From NCBI RefSeq assembly GCF_050320395.1, contig NZ_CP144459.1, forward strand, positions 1,922,001 to 1,986,000: DNA of 64,000 nucleotides. The letters are read 5' to 3'. The notes under the pieces were generated by a model. It was given only the letters and a program-made list of their open reading frames with translations. It did not search any database and was not told the DNA's origin. This DNA comes from Treponema_C sp050320395. Its GTDB lineage: Bacteria > Spirochaetota > Spirochaetia > Treponematales > Treponemataceae. The translations under genes and the position numbers were made by a program. Positions 52,509-61,698 of this stretch are shown here, piece by piece. The first letter of the stretch is position 1. Every line of letters starts with the position of its first letter.

Positions 52509-53783
52509 ATGAGAAAACTGTGTATTGTACTGTGTATTCTTTTACAGGGAGCCGTCGGCATACTTTTTGCTTCCGGCCGCAATGATAAAGCGGAATCGAT
52601 AAAGTCAGTAAGTATGAAAATCATTACGTGGACAAGCAATCAAAAGCAAATTGACTTGTTAAATTCTTTTATACAAGAATTTGCGATGCAAAAAGGGATC
52701 CGCATTGAACCCGTATTTGAAACGGTGCCCTTTGCTGAATATACAACGAAACTGGCACTGCAATTACAAGATGCAACACCACCCGATATTTTTTGGATTT
52801 TGGAAACGTCAGCTCCGACTTTTATAGAATCAAAAGTTCTTATGCCGCTTAATAAACAGTTAGAAGCATACAATGTATCCGATTTTTCTCCCAAATTATT
52901 GGAATTATGGACTAAAAATAACAGTATTTATGCCGTTCCTTTTTCCAGTTCACCGTTTTTTTTACTCTATAATGAAGATTTATTCAAAGCCGCAAAGATT
53001 CCTACACCGGCGGCACTTGCTGCAAAGGGGCAATGGAATTGGGATAACTTTAGAAAATCAGCAGCAGCTATAAAAAAAGCAACCGATATATGGGGATTTC
53101 AAACCGTTGACGGACAAGGCTTTGATGCAAGAGTGTTACATAACCTTTTACCTATCATTCGCTCTTACGGTGGAGATGCATGGAATGAAAAACGAGAGGT
53201 TACAATCGATTCACCCGAATCAATCGCTGCTGTACGCTTTTTCCACGATATGCTATTTAAAGACGGTTCCGTTGTTCCTCCGGGCAACCAAAGCGACTTC
53301 TTTTCCGGTAATGCCGCTATGACAGTTGCACAAATATCCCGTATTTCAAAACTAGCCGATGTGTCATGGAAATGGGGAATTGCTCCGATGCCTGAAGGTC
53401 CTAAAGGCCCCTCTCCCATACTTGGTCAAGCAGCGATAGCCGCAGCTGCAAAAGGTAAAAATGCAGTTTTAGCAGCTGAATTGGTCGCTTATATGACAAA
53501 TAAAGAGTGTGTCACACGTATGGCAGGTATTTGGCCCCCGGCCAGAATATCAGTCCTTGATTCTTCGGAATTCCTTTCATCAAATAAGGCTGTAGAACCT
53601 GCTTTAATGAAAACGGCTATTGCCGATTCTTTAAAATCAGGAAGGGTTTTACCTTCTCATATTCAGTTTCCGCAAATCTCAGTTGAATCACGCACGTTTT
53701 TTGACAAACTGTGGTCGACAGATGCTGATATTTCGACTATTATGAAAGAGATCGGAAATGTTTATAGAAAGTATATAAAATAA
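52509..53783 (+). CDS. Sugar ABC transporter substrate-binding protein (second CUT1 system)
   Basis: 424 residues, AAAGGAG before ATG. The signal segment is about 1-22 (ILFASG). VSMKIITWTSNQKQIDLLNSFIQEFAMQKGIRIEPVFETVPFAEYTTKLALQLQDATPPDIFWI is the SBP family 1 start, and FFSGNAAMTVAQISRISKLAD and WKWGIAPMPEGPKG are ligand-site segments. It leads an operon with two permeases, an FAD oxidoreductase and a LacI regulator. The sugar is unknown. Confidence 0.88.
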   Translation: MRKLCIVLCILLQGAVGILFASGRNDKAESIKSVSMKIITWTSNQKQIDLLNSFIQEFAMQKGIRIEPVFETVPFAEYTTKLALQLQDATPPDIFWILETSAPTFIESKVLMPLNKQLEAYNVSDFSPKLLELWTKNNSIYAVPFSSSPFFLLYNEDLFKAAKIPTPAALAAKGQWNWDNFRKSAAAIKKATDIWGFQTVDGQGFDARVLHNLLPIIRSYGGDAWNEKREVTIDSPESIAAVRFFHDMLFKDGSVVPPGNQSDFFSGNAAMTVAQISRISKLADVSWKWGIAPMPEGPKGPSPILGQAAIAAAAKGKNAVLAAELVAYMTNKECVTRMAGIWPPARISVLDSSEFLSSNKAVEPALMKTAIADSLKSGRVLPSHIQFPQISVESRTFFDKLWSTDADISTIMKEIGNVYRKYIK

Positions 53784-53793
53784 CAATGCCTCG

Positions 53794-53824
53794 CGGGTTG
53801 TTATATCACCGGACCGGCAACCCG
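53794..53824 (+). terminator. Hairpin after the second binding-protein gene
   Basis: Stem CGGGTTG/CAACCCG (53794-53800 and 53818-53824) with an inner CCGG-A-CCGG, followed by a short T-run. Probably a partial terminator or stabiliser that favours binding-protein expression. Confidence 0.6.
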
Positions 53825-53847
53825 TAAATTTTTCTATAGGATAAAAA

Positions 53848-54741
53848 ATGCTTACCAAAAACAGAAGATGCCCGCAAGCCCTTGCAGGCTGGTGTTTTAT
53901 AGCACCCCAAATGATCGGTTTTATATTTTTCGTACTCATTCCCCTTATCACGGTTTTTACCTACGCATTTGAGGAAAAAAACCTCTTATTCGGTACATCC
54001 GTATTCACAGGCATCAATAATTTTAAGCAATTAAAAAATGATGTACTCTTTCAAAAAGCTTTTTTTAATACGCTTGTTTTTTCTGCAGGTGTAGTTCCGC
54101 TTAACTTAATTTTATCATTATGGGTTGCTTTATTTTGTGCACAAAAAGCTGCCGGTATTAACTTGATACGTTCAATAATCTTTTTACCTGTAATAACATC
54201 GGCAGTAGCATGGTCAATTGTTTGGAAATATCTTCTTCAAGGCGGAACAGCAGGACCCATTAATTATTTTTTATCTTTAGCCGGTATAAATGGTCCTAAT
54301 TGGCTTATGACGCCGGGATGGGCTATGTTCAGTGTTATCGTAACGCGGGTTTTAAAAAATCTGGGAATGAACGTACTTATTTTTATAGGCGCTATTCAAA
54401 ATATGCCTATTGATGTCATAGAAGCCGCTAAAATCGACGGTGCACAGTCTTTTTCTTTATTTTGGAAAATAAAACTCCCCTTACTCATTCCGACCGTCTT
54501 AATGGTAACAATTGTAACGATAATCGGATCAATGAGAGTATTTGATTCCATAAAGTTATTAACTGACGGAGGCCCTGAAGGTTCGACAATGGTGATGGTA
54601 TATTATATTTATCACCAAGCATTTAAAATGTTTGCAACAGGTTTTGCTTCGGCAATTGCCGTTGTATTGTTTTTTATAGGTTTACTTCTCACCGTTTTAC
54701 AGTGGTCTCTGCGCAAAAGGATATCCTACTATGAAGCTTAA
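53848..54741 (+). CDS. Sugar ABC transporter permease, MalF type (second system)
   Basis: 297 residues, six helices. Starts with ALAGWCFIAPQMIGFIFFVLIPLITVFTYAFE, the usual first helix of MalF-type subunits, and has the EAA loop VIEAAKIDGAQSFSLFWKIKLPLLIPTV. It overlaps the MalG-type gene by 11 nt. Confidence 0.88.
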   Translation: MLTKNRRCPQALAGWCFIAPQMIGFIFFVLIPLITVFTYAFEEKNLLFGTSVFTGINNFKQLKNDVLFQKAFFNTLVFSAGVVPLNLILSLWVALFCAQKAAGINLIRSIIFLPVITSAVAWSIVWKYLLQGGTAGPINYFLSLAGINGPNWLMTPGWAMFSVIVTRVLKNLGMNVLIFIGAIQNMPIDVIEAAKIDGAQSFSLFWKIKLPLLIPTVLMVTIVTIIGSMRVFDSIKLLTDGGPEGSTMVMVYYIYHQAFKMFATGFASAIAVVLFFIGLLLTVLQWSLRKRISYYEA

Positions 54742-55552
54742 GCCTCTTTCCTATATTCCTTTACTGGTGCTTTCAATAATATTCATATATCCTTTTTGGT
54801 GGATGATTGTCAATTCACTGAACACTGCATCAGATATTTTGAATATTCCTTCTTTATTGCCCCGCTCATGGCAGTGGACCAATTATATTGAAATTTTTAA
54901 AGTACAACCTTTTGCCCGCCAATATATCAACACCTTGTTCATTTCCATACTCGGAACAGCAGGCAATATTATGATTTCAACACTTGCAGGCTACGGTTTT
55001 GCGCGTCTTAAGTTCCCTGGAAGAAATACGGCATTTATATTTTTACTTACAGCTTTAATGATGCCGATAGAAGTGACAATTATTCCACTGTTTTTTCAAA
55101 TGAAAGCTTTACGATTGCTTGACACCTTTGTTCCGCTCATACTTATCCCTATTTTTGCTTCCCAAGGAGCTTTTTCGACTTTTTTAATGCGTCAATATTT
55201 TATTACGTTACCGAAAGAACTCGAAGAAGCAGCTAGAGTTGACGGTTTAAATCTCTTCTCTATTTTCACACATATTATGCTGCCAAATGCGGGACCGGTA
55301 ACCGCATCGGCAGCCATTCTTGCTTTTTTATCGATTTGGAATACCTATTTGGAACCCTTGGTATTTATTAATACTTTAAAAAAATTTCCCCTTTCACTTG
55401 CACTTGCAAACTTCAATGATTCATACGGTTTGCCTCAATGGCACCTCCAATTAGCCGCAACAACATTATCGATTATACCGATTCTGCTAGTCTATTTCCT
55501 ATTTCAAACACGCATTTCAAATGCTATGGTTAATTCGGGTATGAAGGGGTAG
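54731..55552 (+). CDS. Sugar ABC transporter permease, MalG type (second system)
   Basis: 273 residues, six helices. YIPLLVLSIIFIYPFWWMIVNSLN opens it and the EAA loop is KELEEAARVDGLNLFSIFTHIMLPNAGPV. The P-F-W-W-M-I-x-x-S-L start is typical. No ATPase gene accompanies it, as in the first system, so both importers probably share one encoded elsewhere. Confidence 0.9.
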   Translation: MKLKPLSYIPLLVLSIIFIYPFWWMIVNSLNTASDILNIPSLLPRSWQWTNYIEIFKVQPFARQYINTLFISILGTAGNIMISTLAGYGFARLKFPGRNTAFIFLLTALMMPIEVTIIPLFFQMKALRLLDTFVPLILIPIFASQGAFSTFLMRQYFITLPKELEEAARVDGLNLFSIFTHIMLPNAGPVTASAAILAFLSIWNTYLEPLVFINTLKKFPLSLALANFNDSYGLPQWHLQLAATTLSIIPILLVYFLFQTRISNAMVNSGMKG

Positions 55553-55557
55553 TGATT

Positions 55558-56937
55558 ATGAGACATAATACGTGCAATCAAAAAAACAGCTTTGATTTAA
55601 TTGTTGTCGGCGGCGGAATAGCAGGAACATCGGCTGCCATCGCTGCAGGAAGAGAGGGCCTTTCTGTTCTTTTAATTGAAGAACAGGGTTTTTTAGGCGG
55701 AAGTCTCACCGCCTGCGGAACTGGTCCCATGATGACCTTCCATGCAGGAAATCGACAGGTTATTCGTGGAATTCCCGATGAGCTTATTCAAAGACTGAAG
55801 ACAAAAGAGCTTTCTGTCGGACATATTCCCGACTCTACAGGTTATACCTATTCGGTGACCCCTTTTGATGCCGAAGGCATGAAACGTGAATTGGAATTGA
55901 TGGCAGCCGAAGCAAGGGTTACAATACTTTATCATGCTGTTCTTATAGATGCGGCAGTATCGCAACAAGAGTCTAAAATAGAATCCATAAAGATTTTTTC
56001 CTGCGGAAATATATATGAGTTTTTTTCCGATTATTTTATAGATGCGACCGGGGATGCGGACTTGACTTACATAAGCGGTGCTGAATATGTTCAGGGTAGA
56101 ACAAATGACAACAAAGACCAACCCATGACCTTGAATTTTAAACTATATAATGTAGATATAAACAAAATCCGTGAACTTATGGAAAGTAATGTGAACCTGT
56201 TTCCTTTTTTAGCACAACGGGAAAAGGGCCTTGAAAAAACAGCTGTAAGATTATCATGTTCGGGTTTTGTCGATTTGATGAAACAAGGGCGTAAAAACGG
56301 CGAATTTAACTTCGATCGGGATATAGTTCTTTTTTTTGAAACAAATACCGAGACTGAAGTTATTATCAATATGACCAGAGTTCTAGGGGAAAATCCGGTT
56401 GAGGCTTTTTCTTTAAGCCGAGCCGAAATTGAAGGCAGGCGACAAATGTGGGATTTATTTTATTTTTTAAAGAAAAATATTCCCGGCTTTGCAAATTCCA
56501 AATTAATGCAATCAGGCCCGAATATCGGTATACGAAGTTCTCGACGCATAAAAGGAGAATATACATTAACGGCGGCTGATATTGTATCTGCAAAGAAATT
56601 TCCGGACATGATTTCTTTATGCGGCTACCCGATAGATATACATTCTCCGGATGGAACGCATACCGACCATCAATTTTTAACGGAGGGCACTTATTACGGA
56701 GTACCCTATCGTTGTTTACAATCATCATCAATAAAAAATCTCCTGGCTGCGGGGAGAAATATTTCATGCGAATTTGAGGCACACGCAAGCTTAAGGGTGA
56801 GCCCAAGCGCCGGTGCAATCGGACAAGCGGCAGGAACCGCTGCATCACTGGCTTTTTTCAATAAAATAGATTATAATCAAGTCGATATTATAGAATTAAG
56901 ACGCTTATTGACCAAAAATAATGCGTGTGTGGATTAG
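55558..56937 (+). CDS. FAD-dependent oxidoreductase (pfam12831-like)
   Basis: 459 residues from ATG 55558, with GAAGGGG 8 nt upstream (GTG 55552 is too near). FDLIVVGGGIAGTSAAIAAGREGLSVLLIEEQGFLGGSLTACG is a Rossmann FAD site (G-x-G-x-x-G). DYFIDATGDADLTYISGAEYVQGR and, near the end, KNLLAAGRNISCEFEAHASLRVSPSAGAIGQAAGTAASLA are characteristic of the FAD-dependent oxidoreductases found in sugar operons. It probably oxidises the imported sugar or a derivative. No signal peptide. It overlaps the next gene by 17 nt. Confidence 0.85.
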   Translation: MRHNTCNQKNSFDLIVVGGGIAGTSAAIAAGREGLSVLLIEEQGFLGGSLTACGTGPMMTFHAGNRQVIRGIPDELIQRLKTKELSVGHIPDSTGYTYSVTPFDAEGMKRELELMAAEARVTILYHAVLIDAAVSQQESKIESIKIFSCGNIYEFFSDYFIDATGDADLTYISGAEYVQGRTNDNKDQPMTLNFKLYNVDINKIRELMESNVNLFPFLAQREKGLEKTAVRLSCSGFVDLMKQGRKNGEFNFDRDIVLFFETNTETEVIINMTRVLGENPVEAFSLSRAEIEGRRQMWDLFYFLKKNIPGFANSKLMQSGPNIGIRSSRRIKGEYTLTAADIVSAKKFPDMISLCGYPIDIHSPDGTHTDHQFLTEGTYYGVPYRCLQSSSIKNLLAAGRNISCEFEAHASLRVSPSAGAIGQAAGTAASLAFFNKIDYNQVDIIELRRLLTKNNACVD

Positions 56938-57970
56938 ATTGTCTGGTGGTAATAAAATCAACGAAAAAACGGTATATAAAAAGATAACCCTTAAAGATGT
57001 CGCGCAAAAAGCGGGAGTATCCTATGCGTCCGTATCGGCTGTTTTAAATAATTCGCCCGAAAACCGTATTCGCGTAAGTGAAAAAACAAAGCAAAAAATT
57101 TTACAAGTTGCAGATAATCTAGGGTACTTTCCCGATATAATGGCACGTTCTTTGAAAAGCGGCAAAAAATCTTTAATCGCTGTTTTTACGTATGAAAAAA
57201 AATTCCCCATAGAAGGAAATAATGAATTTTACGGTTTTTTCGTCGGTGTTGAAAAAGCTTCGGAAAAAATCGGTTATGACTTACTCATAATCAATCGACG
57301 TCCTACAATTGACGATAAATTCTCCAGAGTTTTATTTGCCGATGGAGCAATTGTTATCGGAATTCACAAAGATGCTGAAAGCATCAAAACTCTTGTACGC
57401 CAGCACTTTCCCATCGTTTTTATCGGGCGTCGTGAATTTGAAGGTATAAAAACCAATTGGATAACATTTGATTACGAAACGGTCATCTGCGAGCTTCTTG
57501 AACATATGTATAAAAAATATGTACGCTCATTTATTTACCTTGAAGACATCGATTCGCTAGGCGAAGCTTCGCAAGATAAAAAAAGGTTTTTACTTATAGC
57601 GGCGGCAAAAAAAGATATGCACATAAAAATATACAAAGTAAATAGTAGTTGTATATTAAAAAAAGATTTTATAACTGATATAAAAAATAAAAAGGCGGTT
57701 ATTTTAAGCCGAATAAAGCAAATTGAAGATTTTGAAATTTTGTGCAAACAGGAAGGTATCATCATCGGACAAGATATTCTTGCAGCTGTCTTAGAAGATG
57801 ATTGGACCGGCCGCTTTTCTCATTGGACCCGCTGGAGTAATAAGAGAGCGGAACTAGGAGAAAGTGCGGTAAATCTTTTAATAAAACATCTTGATGATTG
57901 TAATATCGAGTCAAAAGAAACCGCTGTCAAACCCGAACTTATAATAAGCCGAACAACACAGGGGAAATAA
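56921..57970 (+). CDS. LacI-family regulator of the second sugar operon
   Basis: 349 residues if begun at ATG 56921 inside the previous gene; a later start is possible. The HTH ITLKDVAQKAGVSYASVSAVLNNSPENRIRVSEKTKQKILQVADNLGYFPDIMARSLKSGKKSLIAVF includes the hinge helix. The ligand domain is more divergent than usual, Lys-rich and AT-rich, but keeps DGAIVIGIH, FIGRREFEG and LLIKHL-type segments. Expected to bind the 36-bp palindrome upstream of the operon. Confidence 0.85.
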   Translation: MRVWIRLSGGNKINEKTVYKKITLKDVAQKAGVSYASVSAVLNNSPENRIRVSEKTKQKILQVADNLGYFPDIMARSLKSGKKSLIAVFTYEKKFPIEGNNEFYGFFVGVEKASEKIGYDLLIINRRPTIDDKFSRVLFADGAIVIGIHKDAESIKTLVRQHFPIVFIGRREFEGIKTNWITFDYETVICELLEHMYKKYVRSFIYLEDIDSLGEASQDKKRFLLIAAAKKDMHIKIYKVNSSCILKKDFITDIKNKKAVILSRIKQIEDFEILCKQEGIIIGQDILAAVLEDDWTGRFSHWTRWSNKRAELGESAVNLLIKHLDDCNIESKETAVKPELIISRTTQGK

Positions 57971-57985
57971 GCTCTTATGCTATGC

Positions 57986-58783
57986 TTACCTTTTTTGTCC
58001 CGGCGTAAGCCGGGCGGAAAGAATAATCATACTGCGGTCAAGGCCGCGGTTATCGACAAGACCTCCGGTAGAAATATAGGCCTTTAGACCGATTCCGGCA
58101 GCAGCACCGCTCGGAAATATGTAATCCCACGAAAAATGAAGGGCCGGATAGAAAAAGCGTCCGTTTTGCCAAAACCACTTGTTCATTAAGCGGATGTGTG
58201 CATCTTCCGACGAAGCAACATTGATTGCACGCGCGGCAAAACGCAGCAAAAAAGACGGGCCCAAGCCTGCGGCAAAAACGGAGTTTTTTACGGGGAAATG
58301 AAAGAGGACGGGAGAATCGAACATTATTGCGGGAACGTAGGCAATCCTCTGTTCAATTTCGGCAGGAAGAACAAGCTCACGTGTTTTATCCCAAAAATAA
58401 AAAGAAGCAAAAAAATGACCGTGCGGAGCAACCGATAAAATCATAGTTTTGTTTGTGTAGAAGGGGAAGCGGGCGCCGGCTCCCACGGTAAAAAGAACGG
58501 GAGAAGGAGCACTGTTTTTATCGGTATTTAAAACACCGGCCGCACCTAAGGTAAAGACAAGGCGGCCTATCGGAGTTTTTTTCAGGGCAGAGTCGTCCCT
58601 TTGCAAAGGGGAATCGGGGAGTGCTTCATCGGAATCGATGGCCGATTCGTCGACCGGTATCTGCATATTATCTTGGCGCTCTGCAGCGGAAAGTTCCTGT
58701 TCGGTATTTTCTTCGGCATATATCAGAGCGCCTGTTTTTACACATAAAAGGGTTACAATCAATAACACATACATCTTTTTCAT
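57986..58783 (-). CDS. Predicted outer-membrane beta-barrel-like protein
   Basis: 265 residues from ATG 58783; GAGGAA seven bases before it decides this start over the longer frame. A signal peptide is at about 1-25 (LIYAEEN). An acidic linker (about 25-65) follows. The rest has alternating hydrophobic strands such as GRLVFTLGAAGVLNTDKN, VLFTVGAGARFPFYTNKTMILSVAPHGHFFASFYFW and SGAAAGIGLKAYISTGG, ending MIILSARLTP, in the style of a small barrel. It lies 4 nt after the lipoprotein gene and is in one operon with it. Function unknown. Confidence 0.7.
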   Translation of the reverse strand: MKKMYVLLIVTLLCVKTGALIYAEENTEQELSAAERQDNMQIPVDESAIDSDEALPDSPLQRDDSALKKTPIGRLVFTLGAAGVLNTDKNSAPSPVLFTVGAGARFPFYTNKTMILSVAPHGHFFASFYFWDKTRELVLPAEIEQRIAYVPAIMFDSPVLFHFPVKNSVFAAGLGPSFLLRFAARAINVASSEDAHIRLMNKWFWQNGRFFYPALHFSWDYIFPSGAAAGIGLKAYISTGGLVDNRGLDRSMIILSARLTPGQKR

Positions 58784-58787
58784 ACTG

Positions 58788-60017
58788 CTATTCCTCACTT
58801 CCATATAAAACTTCTTCAAGGTTTACGGCAACAAAACCGCTTCTTCCCGTTTCAAAAAAGGCCGTTTCTTCCCACGCGGCAAACAAGGTGGAACCGGCGA
58901 TTAAGGCACATGAATAGGTATAACCTGCAGAAAGGCGCGGCAGTTTAAAGGCTACGGGCTTTCCTTCGTTTATGACGTGCTTCATCGGCAAAGTACCCGC
59001 AAAGCAAACGGTTCCGTCCTCAAAAAAAACCGCCGAATACGAGTCTGCAGCGGACGCAAAGGCTTGTCTCGGATCCGGAGCATGTTCATGCCGGACAAAA
59101 CGGACGGGAGAGCGGCCGCCTTCAACCCTGTATTCAAGATACCACGGAATCCCGGGCGGAACGGGCACAAGCACATTTTTAAGGCGGGAAGGCATAAGCA
59201 AAGCATCACGGGGACGGATTTTTTCCCGATAGTCATTCACCTCGATTTTTTCTGAAACGATTTTCGAAGACAGCCCGTCTTTTTCCCGGTCGGGGTCCGG
59301 ATTTCTTTGTCCGAAAGATATTAAAGATTCGTTTGTTTTAAATGAATAGGCATAAAAATCGGTACGCCGATTCTCGTCTGTTTTTAAAAGTACATACCAC
59401 AGATTGTCTATGAAAAAAAGTTCGCGAATATCAGCTTGTAAGGGCCAATCAAAATCTCCCCTGTACAGCAGGGGATTAAAACAGTGTTGTTCGGTATCAT
59501 AGCGTATTAAAAATGCATCGGATTTTTTCGAAGATTTCTCGGCAAGATTCTCCTGTCCTGAAGAAAAAATACTGTTTGTGTATAAATTAAAAACCGGAAT
59601 ATCGTCAATACAAAACAAAGAACCGCAGGCAAAATCGGAAAAAATATCGCTATCCTTTACAAGCACGGTCTTTGATGCAATACCGTCCCGCTGCATACCC
59701 GAAGCGGGCGGGCAGACAAGTAATCCGAGTTTATTCACTAAAAAATAGCCCGTATCGTCTATGAGAACGGAAGAAGTAATGCGGACTGCCTCGGTCCACG
59801 GTTTTTTTTGTATCGGGGGAGCATTGCGCGGAACATCGGTTTCTTTAAAACCGTCGTCCGTAAAATAAAACCAGCGGTGCGTCGGCACCCCGCCTTTCCG
59901 ATGTGCATTTAAAATACGCGAATACGTAATCGGCATCTCTCCTTTCTTTTCGGAAGAACAAGCTGCCGCATAAAATATAAGCGCGCAAAGACTGGATACA
60001 AGCAAGGCCCTTTTCAT
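58788..60017 (-). CDS. Lipoprotein of unknown function
   Basis: 409 residues. The signal peptide ends in the lipobox YAAAC-S (Cys near 20). The mature part is rich in beta strands with WFYFTDDGFKETD, SVLIDDTGYFLVNKLGLLVCPP, FFIDNLWYVLLKTDE and SAVFFEDGTVCFAG, a style seen in beta-propeller-like periplasmic proteins. No catalytic residues are evident. It is followed at once by the barrel-like protein, so the two may form an envelope pair. Confidence 0.7.
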   Translation of the reverse strand: MKRALLVSSLCALIFYAAACSSEKKGEMPITYSRILNAHRKGGVPTHRWFYFTDDGFKETDVPRNAPPIQKKPWTEAVRITSSVLIDDTGYFLVNKLGLLVCPPASGMQRDGIASKTVLVKDSDIFSDFACGSLFCIDDIPVFNLYTNSIFSSGQENLAEKSSKKSDAFLIRYDTEQHCFNPLLYRGDFDWPLQADIRELFFIDNLWYVLLKTDENRRTDFYAYSFKTNESLISFGQRNPDPDREKDGLSSKIVSEKIEVNDYREKIRPRDALLMPSRLKNVLVPVPPGIPWYLEYRVEGGRSPVRFVRHEHAPDPRQAFASAADSYSAVFFEDGTVCFAGTLPMKHVINEGKPVAFKLPRLSAGYTYSCALIAGSTLFAAWEETAFFETGRSGFVAVNLEEVLYGSEE

Positions 60018-60025
60018 CGTACTAC

Positions 60026-60054
60026 AGTGTACCCCGCCCGCAGTCTAAAATCAA
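60026..60054 (-). promoter_or_regulatory. Promoter of the lipoprotein/barrel pair, near-leaderless
   Basis: TTGATT (60054-60049), a 17-nt spacer and TACACT (60031-60026), then eight bases to ATG 60017. No ribosome site. Confidence 0.55.
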
Positions 60055-60090
60055 GTACCGAAGTACTAAAATGCAGCTGCAGCACTGAAA

Positions 60091-61698
60091 TCACACAAGA
60101 GTCTTTTTGGCAGGCTGCTTCAAACTTGTGTCCGCCTCCGATTTTAAAAGACGGAACAGGCGCTGCGCTTCGTTTTTATCAAAGGGCTTGTGAGAAGCAA
60201 GCCTGCCCTCTTTCATAAGAATAACTTCATCGGCGACAAGGCTTAAAAATTCAAAATCGTGGCTGATAATTAAAATCAGGATTTCCGGCGAACGTATCGA
60301 ATTGATAAGGCGGGCGGTTTCTTTCATGTGAAAATAATCCATACCCGAAGTCGGCTCGTCCATAATTATGATATTCGCACCGGAGCCGACGGCAGCCCCT
60401 ATCGAAATGCGCTGCTTTTGCCCGCCGGATAAGCTCAACGGATGACGTTCTTTTACTTCCCTCAAATTCATTTTTTGTAAAATCTCATCGGCGGTAAGAG
60501 TGTTCGAAGATTCCGAACTTCGCTCCTTATTTTTGCCCAATTCGATTTCATCGGCGGCGCTTTCCGTAAAAAGCTGATACCCTACATCCTGCATAACAAG
60601 GTAAGAAAGCTCAAGCCGCTTTTTGGCCCTTATTTTATTACCGCCGTAAAAGACGCAGTCCCGTTTCGGCTTGAGCAAACCGGCAAGACATTGGGCAAAG
60701 GTGCTTTTGCCCTGACCGTTTTTTCCCGTAAGCGCGATAATTTTACCGAAATCAAGGCGTACATTACGAATATCCAAAAAATCGGCTTTTGATTTCGGAA
60801 AGCGGTATGAAAGATGCTCTATGCCTAAAAAAAGAGGTTCTCCCGCGGAAACTTCAGATGAGCCTTGATTTTCTGTTCCGGCACTGAGGTTTTCAGTCTT
60901 TGTTTTATCCGCTTTTTCCGGCACAAAGAACTCGGTACTCAGGGGACGCAGCAAAAGTTCTTTACATTCTTTTTCGCCGAGATTTATAAATTCCGTCCGG
61001 CTAAAGACTTGAGCGATTTTTCCGTTCTTAATTAAAAAAGCGCGGTCGATTATATCTTTGAGAAAATACAGGCGGTGCTCGCTGATGATGAGCGTTTTTC
61101 CGGCATCTTTTAGAAGACGTAAAAGACCCGCAATTTTTTCGATATAATATAAATCGAGGTTTGAAGTCGGCTCGTCGAATACGATAATATCGGTATCGGA
61201 TGCGAGGGCGGAGGCAATCGCTATCATTTGTTTTTCACCGCCGGAGAGGTTAAAAATATTGCGGTCAAGGAGGCGCTCAATATCGAGAAAGGCCGATACA
61301 AAACGTAATCGTTCTTGCATTTTTTCAAAGGGAGTTCCCGTATTTTCGAGAAAAAACAGTATCTCGGAAGTGGTATCCAAATTAAAAAACTGAGACTTCG
61401 GATTTTGAAAAACCGTTGCAACTTTTTTTGAAATATCGTAGATGGGTTTTCCCGCACTGTCTTCGTTTAAAATCCCGATTTTTCCGGACAGTTTTCCTTC
61501 ATAGTAATTGGGAATCAAGCCGTTTATCGCCCGCAAAAGACTTGTTTTTCCGCAGCCCGATATACCGGTGAATAAAATACATTCGCCCTTCCGTACGTTA
61601 AGGGATATGCCGTCCAAGGCGTGAAGTTCGCCGCCCGATACCGAAGCGGAAGCATATGTAAAAAAAAGGTTTTGAATATCGACGGCGGAGTTTACCAT
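60091..61698 (-). CDS. ecfA: ECF transporter ATPase, two ABC domains fused
   Basis: 535 residues. Domain 1 (about 1-255): GISGCGKTS, LSGGEKQM, IIVFDEPTSNLD, SEHRLYF. Domain 2 (about 290-520): TGKNGQGKST, LSLSGGQKQR, IIIMDEPTSGMD, ISHDFEF. This is EcfA1 and EcfA2 in one chain, with the SEHR loop common to ECF ATPases. It couples ATP use to EcfT (61692-62402) and an S component (62603-63184). It overlaps EcfT by 7 nt. Confidence 0.9.
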   Translation of the reverse strand: MVNSAVDIQNLFFTYASASVSGGELHALDGISLNVRKGECILFTGISGCGKTSLLRAINGLIPNYYEGKLSGKIGILNEDSAGKPIYDISKKVATVFQNPKSQFFNLDTTSEILFFLENTGTPFEKMQERLRFVSAFLDIERLLDRNIFNLSGGEKQMIAIASALASDTDIIVFDEPTSNLDLYYIEKIAGLLRLLKDAGKTLIISEHRLYFLKDIIDRAFLIKNGKIAQVFSRTEFINLGEKECKELLLRPLSTEFFVPEKADKTKTENLSAGTENQGSSEVSAGEPLFLGIEHLSYRFPKSKADFLDIRNVRLDFGKIIALTGKNGQGKSTFAQCLAGLLKPKRDCVFYGGNKIRAKKRLELSYLVMQDVGYQLFTESAADEIELGKNKERSSESSNTLTADEILQKMNLREVKERHPLSLSGGQKQRISIGAAVGSGANIIIMDEPTSGMDYFHMKETARLINSIRSPEILILIISHDFEFLSLVADEVILMKEGRLASHKPFDKNEAQRLFRLLKSEADTSLKQPAKKTLV

